A DNA stretch of 34,844 nt from Candidatus Atribacteria bacterium (lineage in GTDB: Bacteria > Atribacterota > Atribacteria > Atribacterales > JASGLU01), in assembly GCA_030156825.1 (NCBI GenBank), contig JASGLU010000017.1, positions 1 to 34,844 of the forward strand, given 5' to 3'. Made by a program: the position numbers and the translations under genes. Below, in pieces: positions 8,192 through 16,938 of the stretch. Each line of letters begins with the position of its first letter. Position 1 is the first letter of the stretch. The notes under the pieces were generated by a model. That model ran no database searches, was not told the origin of the DNA, and saw only the letters and a list, made by a program, of their open reading frames with translations.

Positions 8192-9174
8192 TGAAAGAGG
8201 TTTTATTAGATATTAAAGACCTTCAGGTACATTTTCGAGTATATGGGGGTTTTTTGAAAGTACTTAATGGTACCAATATGCGGGTATATTCAGGAGAGAA
8301 AGTGGGATTGGTGGGAGAAACCGGTTGTGGTAAAACTACCACTATGAAAGCAGTAATGAGGATACTTCCTAAACCTCATGGAATAACCCCTGAGGGAAAG
8401 ATAATTTTTAAAAATAAAAATGTCCTTTCTTTGAAAACTCAAGAAATAGAGCGATTAAGACGAAATGAAATTTCTATGATTTTTCAAGATCCAACAGCTG
8501 CTCTTAACCCGGTATTTACGATTGGAGAACAGCTATTAGATGTTTTTCGGTATTCTAAAAAAAACGATGGGTTGAAGGGAAAAACGTTAAAACAAATGGC
8601 TGTCGATTCTCTGCGGGCAGTAGCCCTACCTGACCCCGAGAGGATCTTAGCCAGTTATCCAATTCAACTAAGTGGAGGCATGCGACAGAGAGTCTGTATT
8701 GCTCTTGCTTTAGCCAACCAAAAACAACTTTTAATTGCTGATGAACCTGGCACTTCTTTGGATGTCACCATTCAGGATCAAATCTTGCGCCTTATCCATC
8801 GTTTGGCTGAAGAGAGGAACATGGCTGTTATATTAATTTCTCATTCATTAGGAGTAATTAGAGAATGGACCGAACGAGTGTATGTCATGTATGCTGGGAG
8901 TATGGTGGAAGAAGCAACTACTCCCAAGCTCTTTTCTCAACCGCTTCATCCCTATACTCAGGCTTTGATGGAATGTGTCCCAAGATTAACTGGGATGAAA
9001 ACTAATGAAGGAATCCCGGGAAGAATTCCTGATTATTTTTTCCCTCCCACTGGTTGTCGATTCCATCCTCGTTGTCCTAAAAAAATGGCCATCTGCCAAG
9101 AAGAAAAACCACCATTTTACCAAATCGATGATAATCACCAAGTGGCTTGCTATTTGTACAAGGGGGAATCGTAG
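8191..9174 (+). CDS. dppD: Peptide ABC transporter ATPase, DppD type
   Basis: Cytoplasmic ATPase (327 aa) that pairs with the next gene to power import. It has Walker A GETGCGKTT, a Q-loop (IFQDP), an intact signature LSGGMRQR, Walker B LLIADEPGTSLD and a switch His (LISHSLG). The last about 80 residues are the oligopeptide-type C-terminal domain with PLHPYTQ and GCRFHPRCPKKMAIC...VACYL. The four cysteines there form the pattern reported to hold an iron-sulfur cluster in Dpp ATPases. The start chosen is the ATG at 8191, overlapping the dppC stop by one base; an open frame extends back to 8089 inside dppC but has no family homology. Confidence 0.92.
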   Translation: MKEVLLDIKDLQVHFRVYGGFLKVLNGTNMRVYSGEKVGLVGETGCGKTTTMKAVMRILPKPHGITPEGKIIFKNKNVLSLKTQEIERLRRNEISMIFQDPTAALNPVFTIGEQLLDVFRYSKKNDGLKGKTLKQMAVDSLRAVALPDPERILASYPIQLSGGMRQRVCIALALANQKQLLIADEPGTSLDVTIQDQILRLIHRLAEERNMAVILISHSLGVIREWTERVYVMYAGSMVEEATTPKLFSQPLHPYTQALMECVPRLTGMKTNEGIPGRIPDYFFPPTGCRFHPRCPKKMAICQEEKPPFYQIDDNHQVACYLYKGES

Positions 9175-10125
9175 TTGGAAGAACTACTAAAGGTTGAACA
9201 ACTGAAAAAACATTTTGTTACTTCTCGAGGCATAGTCCAAGCAGTTAGCGAAGCTACCTTTTCTATTACTGCTGGAGAAACATTAGGACTGGTTGGAGAA
9301 TCCGGTTCAGGGAAAAGCACAGTTGCTTATATGGTTATGGGTCTTTACCAACCGACTGATGGGAATATACGTTTTAAAGATAAAAATATTGGCAAATATC
9401 ATCAAAAGAGACCACTGGAACTTAAAAAAGAACTGCAAATTGTTTTCCAAGATCCCGGATCCTCCTTAAATCCCCGAAGATCGGTTGGAAAAATCTTGGA
9501 ATTACCTCTTAAGATTCATCGGATAGATAGTCAATTTAACCTTAGAAAGAGGATTCTGGATTTGTTGGATATGGTCGGTTTACCCAAAGAATATGAGACC
9601 AAGTACCCTTCCTCTTTGGGTGGTGGAGAGAAACAAATGGTGGCCATTGCTCGCGCATTGAGTACAGACCCGTCTTTAATTGTTTTAGATGAGCCAACTT
9701 CAGCCCTTGACGTTTCTATTCAAGCGAAAATTATTAATACCTTAATTCGTATTCAAAAAGAAAGAAACTTGGGATATCTTTTCATTACTCACGATTTAAG
9801 TCTAATGCGTAATATCGCTCATCGGGTAGCAATTATGTATTTAGGGAGAATTGTAGAACAAGCCCTAACTAAGGATTTCTTTGAAACTCCGCTTCATCCC
9901 TATACTCAGATGCTCCTCGCATCAATTCCAGTTGTATCTGAAGAAGAAGAAAAAATTAAACCGGAACGTATTACTTCTGTAGGGGAGATACCCAGCCCGG
10001 TTAACATTCCCCCAGGATGTGTTTTTCATCCCCGTTGCCCTAAAAAGATGGATATTTGTTCTCAAGAAGAACCAACCATGGTAGAGTATAAACCAGGTCA
10101 CTTTGTTCGTTGTTATTTATATTGA
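9175..10125 (+). CDS. dppF: Peptide ABC transporter ATPase, DppF type, with altered signature motif
   Basis: Second ATPase (316 aa), beginning with TTG directly after the dppD stop; AAGGGGG lies about 10 nt upstream. It has Walker A GESGSGKST, Q-loop VFQDPGSSLNPR, Walker B LIVLDEPTSALDVS and switch ITHDL. The signature reads YPSSLGGGEKQM (residues 145-155) instead of LSGGQ: the Ser that contacts the gamma-phosphate is Gly149. The C-terminal oligo_HPY-type region is present with PLHPYTQ, GCVFHPRCPKKMDIC and VRCYL. In the DppD/DppF heterodimer the altered signature would face the DppD nucleotide. The operon ends here, followed by 73 nt without a clear terminator. Confidence 0.92.
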   Translation: MEELLKVEQLKKHFVTSRGIVQAVSEATFSITAGETLGLVGESGSGKSTVAYMVMGLYQPTDGNIRFKDKNIGKYHQKRPLELKKELQIVFQDPGSSLNPRRSVGKILELPLKIHRIDSQFNLRKRILDLLDMVGLPKEYETKYPSSLGGGEKQMVAIARALSTDPSLIVLDEPTSALDVSIQAKIINTLIRIQKERNLGYLFITHDLSLMRNIAHRVAIMYLGRIVEQALTKDFFETPLHPYTQMLLASIPVVSEEEEKIKPERITSVGEIPSPVNIPPGCVFHPRCPKKMDICSQEEPTMVEYKPGHFVRCYLY

Positions 10126-10198
10126 TAAAAATAAAAGAGGTTAATTTTATTTTTTTCTGATGATGGCCGGTTTCTTTTCTTGAGAAGGAGGTTTTGAT

Positions 10199-10645
10199 TT
10201 GAGAAAAAAACTGTATCGTTCCCGGCAAGACCGAATGTTAGGCGGTGTATGCGGGGGTATTGCTGATTACTTTGAAGTCGATACTACTTTAGTCAGACTT
10301 ATAGCCGTGGTTTTGGCTATCTTTGGTGGAGCGGTGGTGATCGCTTACCTTATAGGTTGGATAATTATTCCTGAAGAACCAAGAGATAAAGTATTTGCTG
10401 AGCCTGAATTAGTGGAAACCGGGAGGGAAGAGCGAGTTAAAAATTCTACTTCCGATTCGGAGAATAAGAAAATGAGCATAGAGTTGCTGAGGTGGCTTTT
10501 GATTTTATTGGGAGGGTTATGGCTTTCAACTCAAATCTTTTCCTGGTGGCCATTATTTACTTGGATTGGTCGTTTGTTAACTCCAATTATTTTGGTAATA
10601 ATGGGAATTTTTATTCTGATAAATAATAGAAAAAAGAAAGAGTAA
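10199..10645 (+). CDS. PspC-domain membrane protein
   Basis: A 148-aa inner-membrane protein. Residues about 4-62 are a PspC domain ([21 protein letters not shown], then a helix ending GWIIIPEEP), the module named after the phage shock membrane-stress protein. A charged linker (about 63-95) leads to two more hydrophobic segments (about 96-112 and 118-142) and a basic tail, so the likely topology has three to four helices. The start is TTG at 10199, chosen because GAAGGAGG lies 5-13 nt before it and the PspC domain begins at once. No pspA, liaF or liaR is adjacent, so a stress-response role is only suggested by the domain. Confidence 0.85.
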   Translation: MRKKLYRSRQDRMLGGVCGGIADYFEVDTTLVRLIAVVLAIFGGAVVIAYLIGWIIIPEEPRDKVFAEPELVETGREERVKNSTSDSENKKMSIELLRWLLILLGGLWLSTQIFSWWPLFTWIGRLLTPIILVIMGIFILINNRKKKE

Positions 10646-10827
10646 TTAAACCAGACCAGAGGAGCAATTTATAAAAGTTGCGATCAAAAGATAAGTTGTA
10701 AAATAATAATGAAAAAGGAATAGATTTCGCTTCTTGTTGGGTTTATAATTTCAGTAACTGTGTGTCTACAGTATTATATTTAATGATAAGTGATTTTTGC
10801 TTTAGTCAAAAAGGGAGAGTGAGTTTT
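10646..10827 (+). promoter_or_regulatory. Leader of the envelope operon with candidate promoter
   Basis: This AT-rich gap holds TATAAT at 10744-10749 with a weak -35, and a second TATTAT at about 10770. Either could start the operon 10828-16369. An open frame enters from 10762 but lacks a ribosome site and precedes the signal peptide of the next protein, so it is treated as leader. Confidence 0.3.
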
Positions 10828-11985
10828 ATGAAGAGAAAAGGCGGAATTTGCTTAACATTAGCTTTTTTATTGTTGTTAGTTACCTCCGCTTTCTCTCAGG
10901 AGCAGACAGTTTCACCTTTAGTTGAAGACCTGGAAGCAATGGAGAAAGTTCTTTACGGAGTACCTCAAACTGGAAGTGTTTTGAACCGAGTAGAAAAGAT
11001 GGAGAGGGATTTAATCGGGGATACCCTGTCTGGGTCTCTGATGGAAAGAGTTAATACTTTAAGAACCTTTATTCTGACTGGTACAGCGGAGGAGCCTTCT
11101 TTAGCATTTAAAATTAAGGCAGTTCGTTTAACCCTCCAATCTCAACCAGCAGCAAGCGGTATTTTGATGGCCGAACTTGAACAACTGGAGGAGCTTATTT
11201 TTGGTCAGGTTAGTAGGGAACCAATTGGGGTGAGAGTAGACAGGCTTTTTAAAACTTGTGTTGACCCTGCCCAAGCTGGACACTTTACGGTTCAAGTTCC
11301 GGCTGGCACCCTGGTTAAAATTACTATTCAGACCAGGCTTCATTCCGAGAAAAGTCGGGAAGGAGACCCGGTTCCCTTTGTAGTAGCTGAAGATGTTAAA
11401 GTAGATGATGTTTTGGTTATCCCAGCAGGGACTAGGGGCGAAGGTTATCTCAAAAAAGTTAAAGGAAAGGGTAATTTTGGGAAGCCGGGTCGGTTAGAAG
11501 TAGAGTTTGGCGAAGTTTTAGCGATAGATGGAACATCAGTTCTCCTAACCTTAGGAGAAGAAGCTATCCGTGAAAATAAGGCGGTAGCTTATGCGGTAGG
11601 AGCAAGTATTGCTGGTCTGGCTCTTTTAGGTCCAATAGGAGCAGTAGCTGGAGTTTTTGTTCAGGGGGATGCAGCAGTAGTGGAAGCAGGAAGTGAACTG
11701 TTTGTAGAGATAGATCGCGAGATAGAAGTGAGAGGACCCCTGGCTGTTGGGAGAGCTAACTCTTTACCAAGGGAAACCATAAGACCGGAAGAGAGTCCTT
11801 CTGCGATGAGTGACTCAACTTTGGGCTTTGAAGAAGAATGGTATGAGGAGGAGGAAGAAGAATGGTGGTATGAGGAAGAAGTTCAGAGAGAAGAAGTTCC
11901 ACAGCAAGAACCGGCTGACATTCCTGAGGTAGAAGTGGAAATAAAACCTTATGAAGAATGGTATGACCAAGGAGGAGTTTGGTAA
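10828..11985 (+). CDS. Exported protein with helical repeats and acidic Trp/Tyr-rich tail, function unknown
   Basis: A 385-aa exported protein. The start is ATG 10828, chosen because GGGAGAG precedes it and a signal peptide begins there (MKRKGG, hydrophobic core, cleavage near TSAFS-23). Residues about 30-130 hold three to four degenerate repeats of about 35 aa, of the form LExMExxLYGxxxxGSLxxRV, likely short helical pairs. Residues about 145-300 form a beta-rich domain with PAGTLVKITI, a VxVDDVLVIPAGTRGEG block and a Gly/Ala-rich stretch (AYAVGASIAGLALLGPIGAVAG). The last about 55 residues are very acidic and aromatic (EEEWYEEEEEEWWYEEE, then EEWYDQGGVW). I know no function. It lies upstream of an LptD-like gene, so an envelope role is likely. 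Confidence 0.8.
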   Translation: MKRKGGICLTLAFLLLLVTSAFSQEQTVSPLVEDLEAMEKVLYGVPQTGSVLNRVEKMERDLIGDTLSGSLMERVNTLRTFILTGTAEEPSLAFKIKAVRLTLQSQPAASGILMAELEQLEELIFGQVSREPIGVRVDRLFKTCVDPAQAGHFTVQVPAGTLVKITIQTRLHSEKSREGDPVPFVVAEDVKVDDVLVIPAGTRGEGYLKKVKGKGNFGKPGRLEVEFGEVLAIDGTSVLLTLGEEAIRENKAVAYAVGASIAGLALLGPIGAVAGVFVQGDAAVVEAGSELFVEIDREIEVRGPLAVGRANSLPRETIRPEESPSAMSDSTLGFEEEWYEEEEEEWWYEEEVQREEVPQQEPADIPEVEVEIKPYEEWYDQGGVW

Positions 11986-12761
11986 TGAAAAAAACATTTT
12001 TTCTAATATTAAGTGTGGTTTTACTGGTAAATCTTTTTTTGATGGGAACAGTTGAAGCGCAAGTGGATTATGACCAACTTTTTCAACAAACAGCTAAGAA
12101 GTGGACTCGCTCAGCCCAGGTCAAGAATGCTTTTTCAGTAGAAGCCCTTTACTGGAGTGAAGAGGTGGTCCAGGCTTGGGTGGCTAAATATGGGCACGAT
12201 CATTTGCTTTCTAAGGAAGAACAATTGGCCTACCATCGGGATTTCATCCAACGGGAAAAATTAAACAGGTACTTGGTGTTTGAAGTAACCTTGAAAAAAC
12301 TGAGCGGCCCTCCTCTTTACCCTTATCGATTTGATCAAAACACCTATCTGGTCGATGATCAAGGAAGGAAGTTTTTCCCGGCCGACTTTCCTTTAGAATT
12401 TGAAGAAAAAATACACAATGAGGCTCGGGGTAAAGTTTACTTTCCTCGATTTGATACAGACGGAGAACCAATTATTGGCCCGGACACCAAACACATTACT
12501 CTTCATTTTGCTCGAATTTCTATTGCTCCCGACTTGGTCAGCGAGGAGGTAAATCTTACCTGGAAAAACCCTTATCTTCCTCCCGATTATTCCCAGCCGG
12601 AATGGCAACCAGTTTTGGAAGAAGAAATCGTTCGCTTGCAAGAGCGAATAAAAGAGTTAGGTTTTCAAAAGGAGTTATTAGAAGAAAAACAAAAGACAAT
12701 TGAGCAAGAAATCCAGCAAGTGGAAGAGATGCTCAAGGAATTACAAAAGCAACTGGATTGA
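11985..12761 (+). CDS. Exported protein with C-terminal coiled coil, function unknown
   Basis: A 258-aa protein that starts at the ATG overlapping the previous stop (TAATG), with AAGGAGGAG just upstream, so it is coupled to its neighbour. Residues 1-25 form a signal peptide (cleavage near VEA-25). The middle (about 30-205) is a globular region with YLVFEVTLKKLSG and FARISIAPDL, reading like a beta-sandwich. Residues about 212-258 form a continuous coiled coil with regular hydrophobic spacing (EEEIVRLQERIKELGFQ... LKELQKQLD). No family is recognised with certainty. Context between an acidic exported protein and an LptD-like protein suggests periplasmic work on the outer membrane. Confidence 0.78.
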   Translation: MKKTFFLILSVVLLVNLFLMGTVEAQVDYDQLFQQTAKKWTRSAQVKNAFSVEALYWSEEVVQAWVAKYGHDHLLSKEEQLAYHRDFIQREKLNRYLVFEVTLKKLSGPPLYPYRFDQNTYLVDDQGRKFFPADFPLEFEEKIHNEARGKVYFPRFDTDGEPIIGPDTKHITLHFARISIAPDLVSEEVNLTWKNPYLPPDYSQPEWQPVLEEEIVRLQERIKELGFQKELLEEKQKTIEQEIQQVEEMLKELQKQLD

Positions 12762-12777
12762 TTTTGAGGAAGCATGA

Positions 12778-14376
12778 ATGAGAAGCTTCCTTTTTGCCTT
12801 TTTCTTTGTATTCTTTGTTTTAATAACCAACAGTACCTTGGGGGCCCAAGAGGGGATTACCTTGCGGGCCCAAGAGATTATTTATAACGATCAAGAAGAA
12901 AAAATAGAGGCGCAGGGAAATGTTTCTGTTCAATGGGGAGAAGCAAATATCACCACTGAACAGGTGGTTTATTATCTTTCTACCTCTCAAATGGTAATTA
13001 ACTCTCCTTTTTTCGCTTCTTTTTCCGCCAACACCTTAACTGGGAATTTTTTATTTTTTGATTTTCGCTTCCAGCAGGGGTGGGTTAAGCAAGCCGAGTT
13101 GGCTTACGAGATGGACGACCAAGGTGTCCTCTATTTTCGAGGAGAAAAAATTGACTATCTCCAAGGAAAATGGGAAGGGAAGAGTCTACTGGTTAGCAGC
13201 TGCCCCTGCGATCCTCCCTTTTATAGCGTTCGAGCCCAGGAAGTTACTATTTTTCCCGATCAAAAAGTAGTGATTGAAGGTTTGAGCTTTTTTATCCGCG
13301 ATCGAAAAGTTATAGAACTTCCTACCTATGCTCGGATTTTGGGAGGAGAAGGGAGAGGTTCTACTTTTATTCCCACCTTAGGATATAGGGAGAAGCAAGG
13401 ATTTTATTTAAAAGGTTATTATGAGTCCCTTTTGACTACTAACCTTCTTTTTCAAGCGGAGTTGTTATGGTCTTCAAATCAAAATGCAATTTTAGGCCTT
13501 GACCTTAGTCGGAGCTGGAATAATTGGGAAGCCCGAATTTTCTGGGATATATGGCAAAAAGAGAAGAATAGCTGGGGAGCCTACCTTGGTTTTAAAGAGG
13601 AAAAATGGAGTTTTTATGTAGTTGACTGGATTAATCAACGAATTGGGGAAGAAGGAGAGTTGGTTTCCCGTTCTCCCCAGTTTATCTTAAATTATAGGGG
13701 AGAAATAGAGGAAAATTGGGGTTGGGGAATTGACTTGAGTAGTGGTTTTTTTGAGCAAGATGATCGAGCTGATTGGAAAAATGATTTGAAGGGCACTGTT
13801 TTTTGGGAGGAAGTTCCTTGGGAAGCCTCTTTTTCTCTTCATCGAGGAGTTTGTTTGAGAGAAGATGATTTCTGGGCCTTTTCCGGAGAGATAGGATGGG
13901 CTGACCAAATATCTTCCCAATTACGGTTAGCTGTTTCCTACCAGTTCACCCATTTAGAAGGAGCGCCGTTTTTCTCTTTTGATCCCCAAGAAGAAAGTTT
14001 GATAGCACTGGATCTGTTATGGGGCAAGGATGAAGCCTCTTTCCTTAGATTAAAGGCAGATTACGATTTTTTTAAACAAGATTGGGATACAATAACCGCT
14101 GGTCTTGCCTTGGGAAGTGAAGAAATAAACGCTGGAATGGAGGCTAAATATTCTTTTTTCGATTCTGAATGGTTAGAAAAGAGATATTTTTTAAGAAGAA
14201 CTATTGATGATTGTGTAAAAGTGGAGGCTTCTTGGTGGGAAGAAGAACAGTCGTTTTTTTTGGGGGTGGAATTAAAAGGATTGGATTTCAAGGCTATTTC
14301 AGAAAGCCTATTTACCGAGGAAGAAGAGGAATTTGATCTATTTACCGTAGAAAGGGAAGAGATTTTTGTTCCTTAA
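12778..14376 (+). CDS. LptD/OstA-like outer-membrane protein
   Basis: Likely an outer-membrane beta-barrel with an OstA-type periplasmic domain, as in LPS-assembly protein LptD; 532 aa, shorter than E. coli LptD (about 780 aa). A signal peptide covers residues 1-23 (cleavage near LGA). Residues about 26-115 match the OstA domain (ITLRAQEIIYNDQEEKIEAQG, then NVSVQWGEANITTEQV). The family block SCPCDPPFYSVRAQEVTI follows, with C142 and C144. The rest is alternating aromatic strands typical of a barrel. The last strand seems to end near FFLGVELKGLDF, and about 28 acidic residues follow, so the chain does not end in the usual aromatic. It overlaps the helicase gene by 11 nt. Confidence 0.82.
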   Translation: MRSFLFAFFFVFFVLITNSTLGAQEGITLRAQEIIYNDQEEKIEAQGNVSVQWGEANITTEQVVYYLSTSQMVINSPFFASFSANTLTGNFLFFDFRFQQGWVKQAELAYEMDDQGVLYFRGEKIDYLQGKWEGKSLLVSSCPCDPPFYSVRAQEVTIFPDQKVVIEGLSFFIRDRKVIELPTYARILGGEGRGSTFIPTLGYREKQGFYLKGYYESLLTTNLLFQAELLWSSNQNAILGLDLSRSWNNWEARIFWDIWQKEKNSWGAYLGFKEEKWSFYVVDWINQRIGEEGELVSRSPQFILNYRGEIEENWGWGIDLSSGFFEQDDRADWKNDLKGTVFWEEVPWEASFSLHRGVCLREDDFWAFSGEIGWADQISSQLRLAVSYQFTHLEGAPFFSFDPQEESLIALDLLWGKDEASFLRLKADYDFFKQDWDTITAGLALGSEEINAGMEAKYSFFDSEWLEKRYFLRRTIDDCVKVEASWWEEEQSFFLGVELKGLDFKAISESLFTEEEEEFDLFTVEREEIFVP

Positions 14377-16369
14377 AGACACTACTTTAAAAGAAAATTA
14401 TTTTCGCTCTTTTAAAATGGCTATCGCCTTTGAGAGAAAAGAACAAATCAAATCTACCCAACAGGAAATTCAGCGATTATCGGCTGAGGAGCGAGAAAAA
14501 AAGGGAAGAGCTATCCTTGGTTTACGAGGCCAGCTGCGTGGACGGGAAGTAGGAGGATTCTATTTGGTCCGTTTTGGGAGGAGGGAGGTTTTCCCCGAAC
14601 TTGAAATCAAGGTAGGAGATATAGTTTTGGTAAGCCGAGGAAATCCCCTAAAAAGTGATCTTACCGGGACGGTAACTGAGGTAACTGCCCATTCCTTAAC
14701 GGTGGCCTTTTCCGAACCTCCTCCTGCTTGGATAAGAAAAAGGGTAAGAATTGACCTTTATTTTAATGATATTACCTTCCGCCGAATGGAAGAAGCGCTT
14801 GATACTCTTTATCGAGTAAAGGAAGAGCAGTTTCCTTTGAAACGACTTATCCTGAATGAAGAAAAAGTGCAAACCGCTCCTTTTCTGCAGGAAGTGACAT
14901 TTTTTGATTCAGAGCTTAACTCGTCTCAAAAAGAGGCAGTAAGACAATCTCTTTCTGTCTCACCCCTTTTTCTGATTCATGGTCCTCCTGGAACCGGTAA
15001 GACCCGAACGGTAGTTGAATATATCCGGCAAGAAATAAACAGTGGCAAAAAAGTATTAGCTGCTGCTGAATCAAATACAGCCTGTGACAATCTTCTCAAA
15101 TTGCTGGCTCAAGCAGGAGTAGCAGTAGTTCGCTTGGGACACCCCGCTCGGGTGGAAAAAGAGTTATTAATTCACTCTCTTTTTTACTTAGTAGAGAAAA
15201 AAGAGAGTTATTTCCAGGCGCAAAAACTAAGAGATAAAGCCATGAAGCTGGTGGAGGAGCGAGATCGCTATCTTAAACCATCCCCCCAATGGCGCAGAGG
15301 AATGGAAGATCAAGAAATCTTGAAACAAGCTAAAATTAACCGTTCTGTTCGGGGAGTTCCGGCTCGCAAGATTCGAGAGATGGCGAACTGGTTACAAGTA
15401 CAGGGAAAAATCAACCAGCTTTTTGATCAAGCAGAAAAGTTAGAAGAATTGGCAACGAAGGAAATTATCAAAGAAGCAGAGGTAGTAATTGCTACCAACG
15501 TGGGAACCGGAGTAGATTATTTAGAAGACTCAACTTTTGATGTGGTAGTGGTGGACGAAGGTTCTCAAGCTACCGAGCCTTCTTCCCTTATTCCAATTTT
15601 GAAAGGAAAAAAAGCGGTGATGAGTGGTGACCACCTCCAACTTCCTCCCACCATATTAAGCGAGCAAGCCCAGCCAATTCTTTCGGTAACTCTTTTTGAG
15701 CGAATGATAACTTCTTTTCCGGATTTGTCTTCTTTTTTATCTATCCAATATCGGATGAATGAAAAAATTATGAGTTTTTCCTCAAAAAAATTTTATCAGG
15801 GGAGACTGAAGGCCCACCCATCAGTAGCTAACCGCAGTCTATATTCCTTGGGCTTTATCAAAAAGCCACCTTTTTGGGAAGAAATCATTGATTCAAAGAT
15901 CCCTTTAGTGCTGGTAGATACTGCAAGCCACTTTAAAAAATGGGAGATTCAAAGAAAGGGTTCTACTTCCCGGGAAAATCCTCTGGAGGTAGAAATTGTG
16001 AGCCGATTAGTAGTTGGTTTTTCTCAGATTGGAGTTCCAGAAGAGTTCATAGGAATTATCACTCCCTATGATGATCAGGTAAACCAGCTGAAGAAAAAAA
16101 TTGACGGAGTGAAGATAAGTACAGTTGACGGTTTTCAAGGAAAGGAAAAAGAGGTAGTTATTCTTTCCCTGGTTCGGAGTAACCAAGAAAGAGACTTAGG
16201 CTTTCTCACCGATTTTAGAAGGCTCAATGTTTCTATTACCCGGGCCCGGAGCAAGCTGGTAGTAGTAGGGGATGGAAATACCATTTCCAAAGAAAATCTA
16301 TACCGAGATTTGATCAAATACATAAAGCAAGAAGGACGATACTGTTTATTTACTCAGCTTGCTTATTGA
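14366..16369 (+). CDS. SF1B DNA/RNA helicase, IGHMBP2/Upf1-like
   Basis: A 667-aa cytoplasmic ATP-dependent helicase. Residues about 45-130 form a beta-rich domain (VGDIVLVSRGNPLKSDLTGTV) as in IGHMBP2-type enzymes. Motif Q/I follow at NSSQKEAV and GPPGTGKT (206-213), motif II is VVVDEGSQA (D397, E398), motif III GDHLQLPP, motif IV SIQYRMNE, motif V TVDGFQGKEK and motif VI SITRARSKL. The start chosen is TTG 14366, after GGGAAGAG: residues before the first ATG (14417) still match the family start (YFRSFKMAIAFERKEQ). It is translationally close to the LptD-like gene, which is odd for a nucleic-acid enzyme. It converges with the next gene and overlaps it by 7 nt. Confidence 0.9.
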   Translation: MFLKDTTLKENYFRSFKMAIAFERKEQIKSTQQEIQRLSAEEREKKGRAILGLRGQLRGREVGGFYLVRFGRREVFPELEIKVGDIVLVSRGNPLKSDLTGTVTEVTAHSLTVAFSEPPPAWIRKRVRIDLYFNDITFRRMEEALDTLYRVKEEQFPLKRLILNEEKVQTAPFLQEVTFFDSELNSSQKEAVRQSLSVSPLFLIHGPPGTGKTRTVVEYIRQEINSGKKVLAAAESNTACDNLLKLLAQAGVAVVRLGHPARVEKELLIHSLFYLVEKKESYFQAQKLRDKAMKLVEERDRYLKPSPQWRRGMEDQEILKQAKINRSVRGVPARKIREMANWLQVQGKINQLFDQAEKLEELATKEIIKEAEVVIATNVGTGVDYLEDSTFDVVVVDEGSQATEPSSLIPILKGKKAVMSGDHLQLPPTILSEQAQPILSVTLFERMITSFPDLSSFLSIQYRMNEKIMSFSSKKFYQGRLKAHPSVANRSLYSLGFIKKPPFWEEIIDSKIPLVLVDTASHFKKWEIQRKGSTSRENPLEVEIVSRLVVGFSQIGVPEEFIGIITPYDDQVNQLKKKIDGVKISTVDGFQGKEKEVVILSLVRSNQERDLGFLTDFRRLNVSITRARSKLVVVGDGNTISKENLYRDLIKYIKQEGRYCLFTQLAY

Positions 16370-16917
16370 TTTCCCCCTTTTAAAGAAAAACTGGAAGCAA
16401 CACCCTCAAATGTTTCTTTCACCATATCAAAATTATCTTTTTCGGCCAAGCAAATGATGCGAAAATAAGCATAATTTTTACTAAAAAGATACACTAATCC
16501 TTGTAAGTTTTGTTGTTCTTCATCCATCTCCACTACCCAAGAGTAGGTAATCCAATAAGCAGGAGTTCCATCTATAGTATCTTTTCCCTCTGCCAGAACA
16601 TTTACTCCCGGGACAACATTAATATCTTTTACAACCGAATGGTAAAAATCCTCCAATTTGGGATAGGGGCTATATTCTATAGAAACCCCTATTTGTTCCC
16701 GAAAACCACCTTCTTCTTTAGGAGACAATAAAAGAGCTGCTAAATAGGGGTCAGGATAATCCGGGGGAATAACCACGTTTTCCCAATCAGCAGGAAACGA
16801 GAGAGAAAACCCTCCCCGGGAAAAAACGGATTCGGTCCATTCAGTTTGAGCTAAAGCAGGAAAACTAATTGAAATAATCAAACCTACCAAGAAAAAGAAG
16901 ATTAATAATTTTCGCAT
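16363..16917 (-). CDS. Exported PsbP-like protein
   Basis: A 184-aa exported protein. Residues 1-23 are a signal peptide (MRKLL, hydrophobic core, cleavage near PALA). The mature part has the PsbP-like/DUF1795-type fold signature: FSLSFPADWENV near the start, ASIEYS-like strands (QIGVSIEYSPYPKLEDFY), GTPAYWITYSW and a C-terminal FEGVASSFSL helix. Such domains occur in many secreted bacterial proteins without a known activity. It has its own promoter on the minus strand and AAGGAGG before the ATG. Its 3' end overlaps the helicase stop, so the two genes converge without a terminator. Confidence 0.75.
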   Translation of the reverse strand: MRKLLIFFFLVGLIISISFPALAQTEWTESVFSRGGFSLSFPADWENVVIPPDYPDPYLAALLLSPKEEGGFREQIGVSIEYSPYPKLEDFYHSVVKDINVVPGVNVLAEGKDTIDGTPAYWITYSWVVEMDEEQQNLQGLVYLFSKNYAYFRIICLAEKDNFDMVKETFEGVASSFSLKGGNQ

Positions 16918-16938
16918 AGCATAGCCTCCTTTTTTATT

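Noticed and set aside
8900-9930. A 21-nt direct repeat between dppD and dppF (from CCGCTTCATC)
   Set aside because: It encodes the conserved PLHPYTQ motif in both paralogous ATPases, so it reflects protein homology rather than a DNA element.
10126-10198. Intrinsic terminator after dppF
   Set aside because: A T-rich stretch is present, but no stable stem precedes it.
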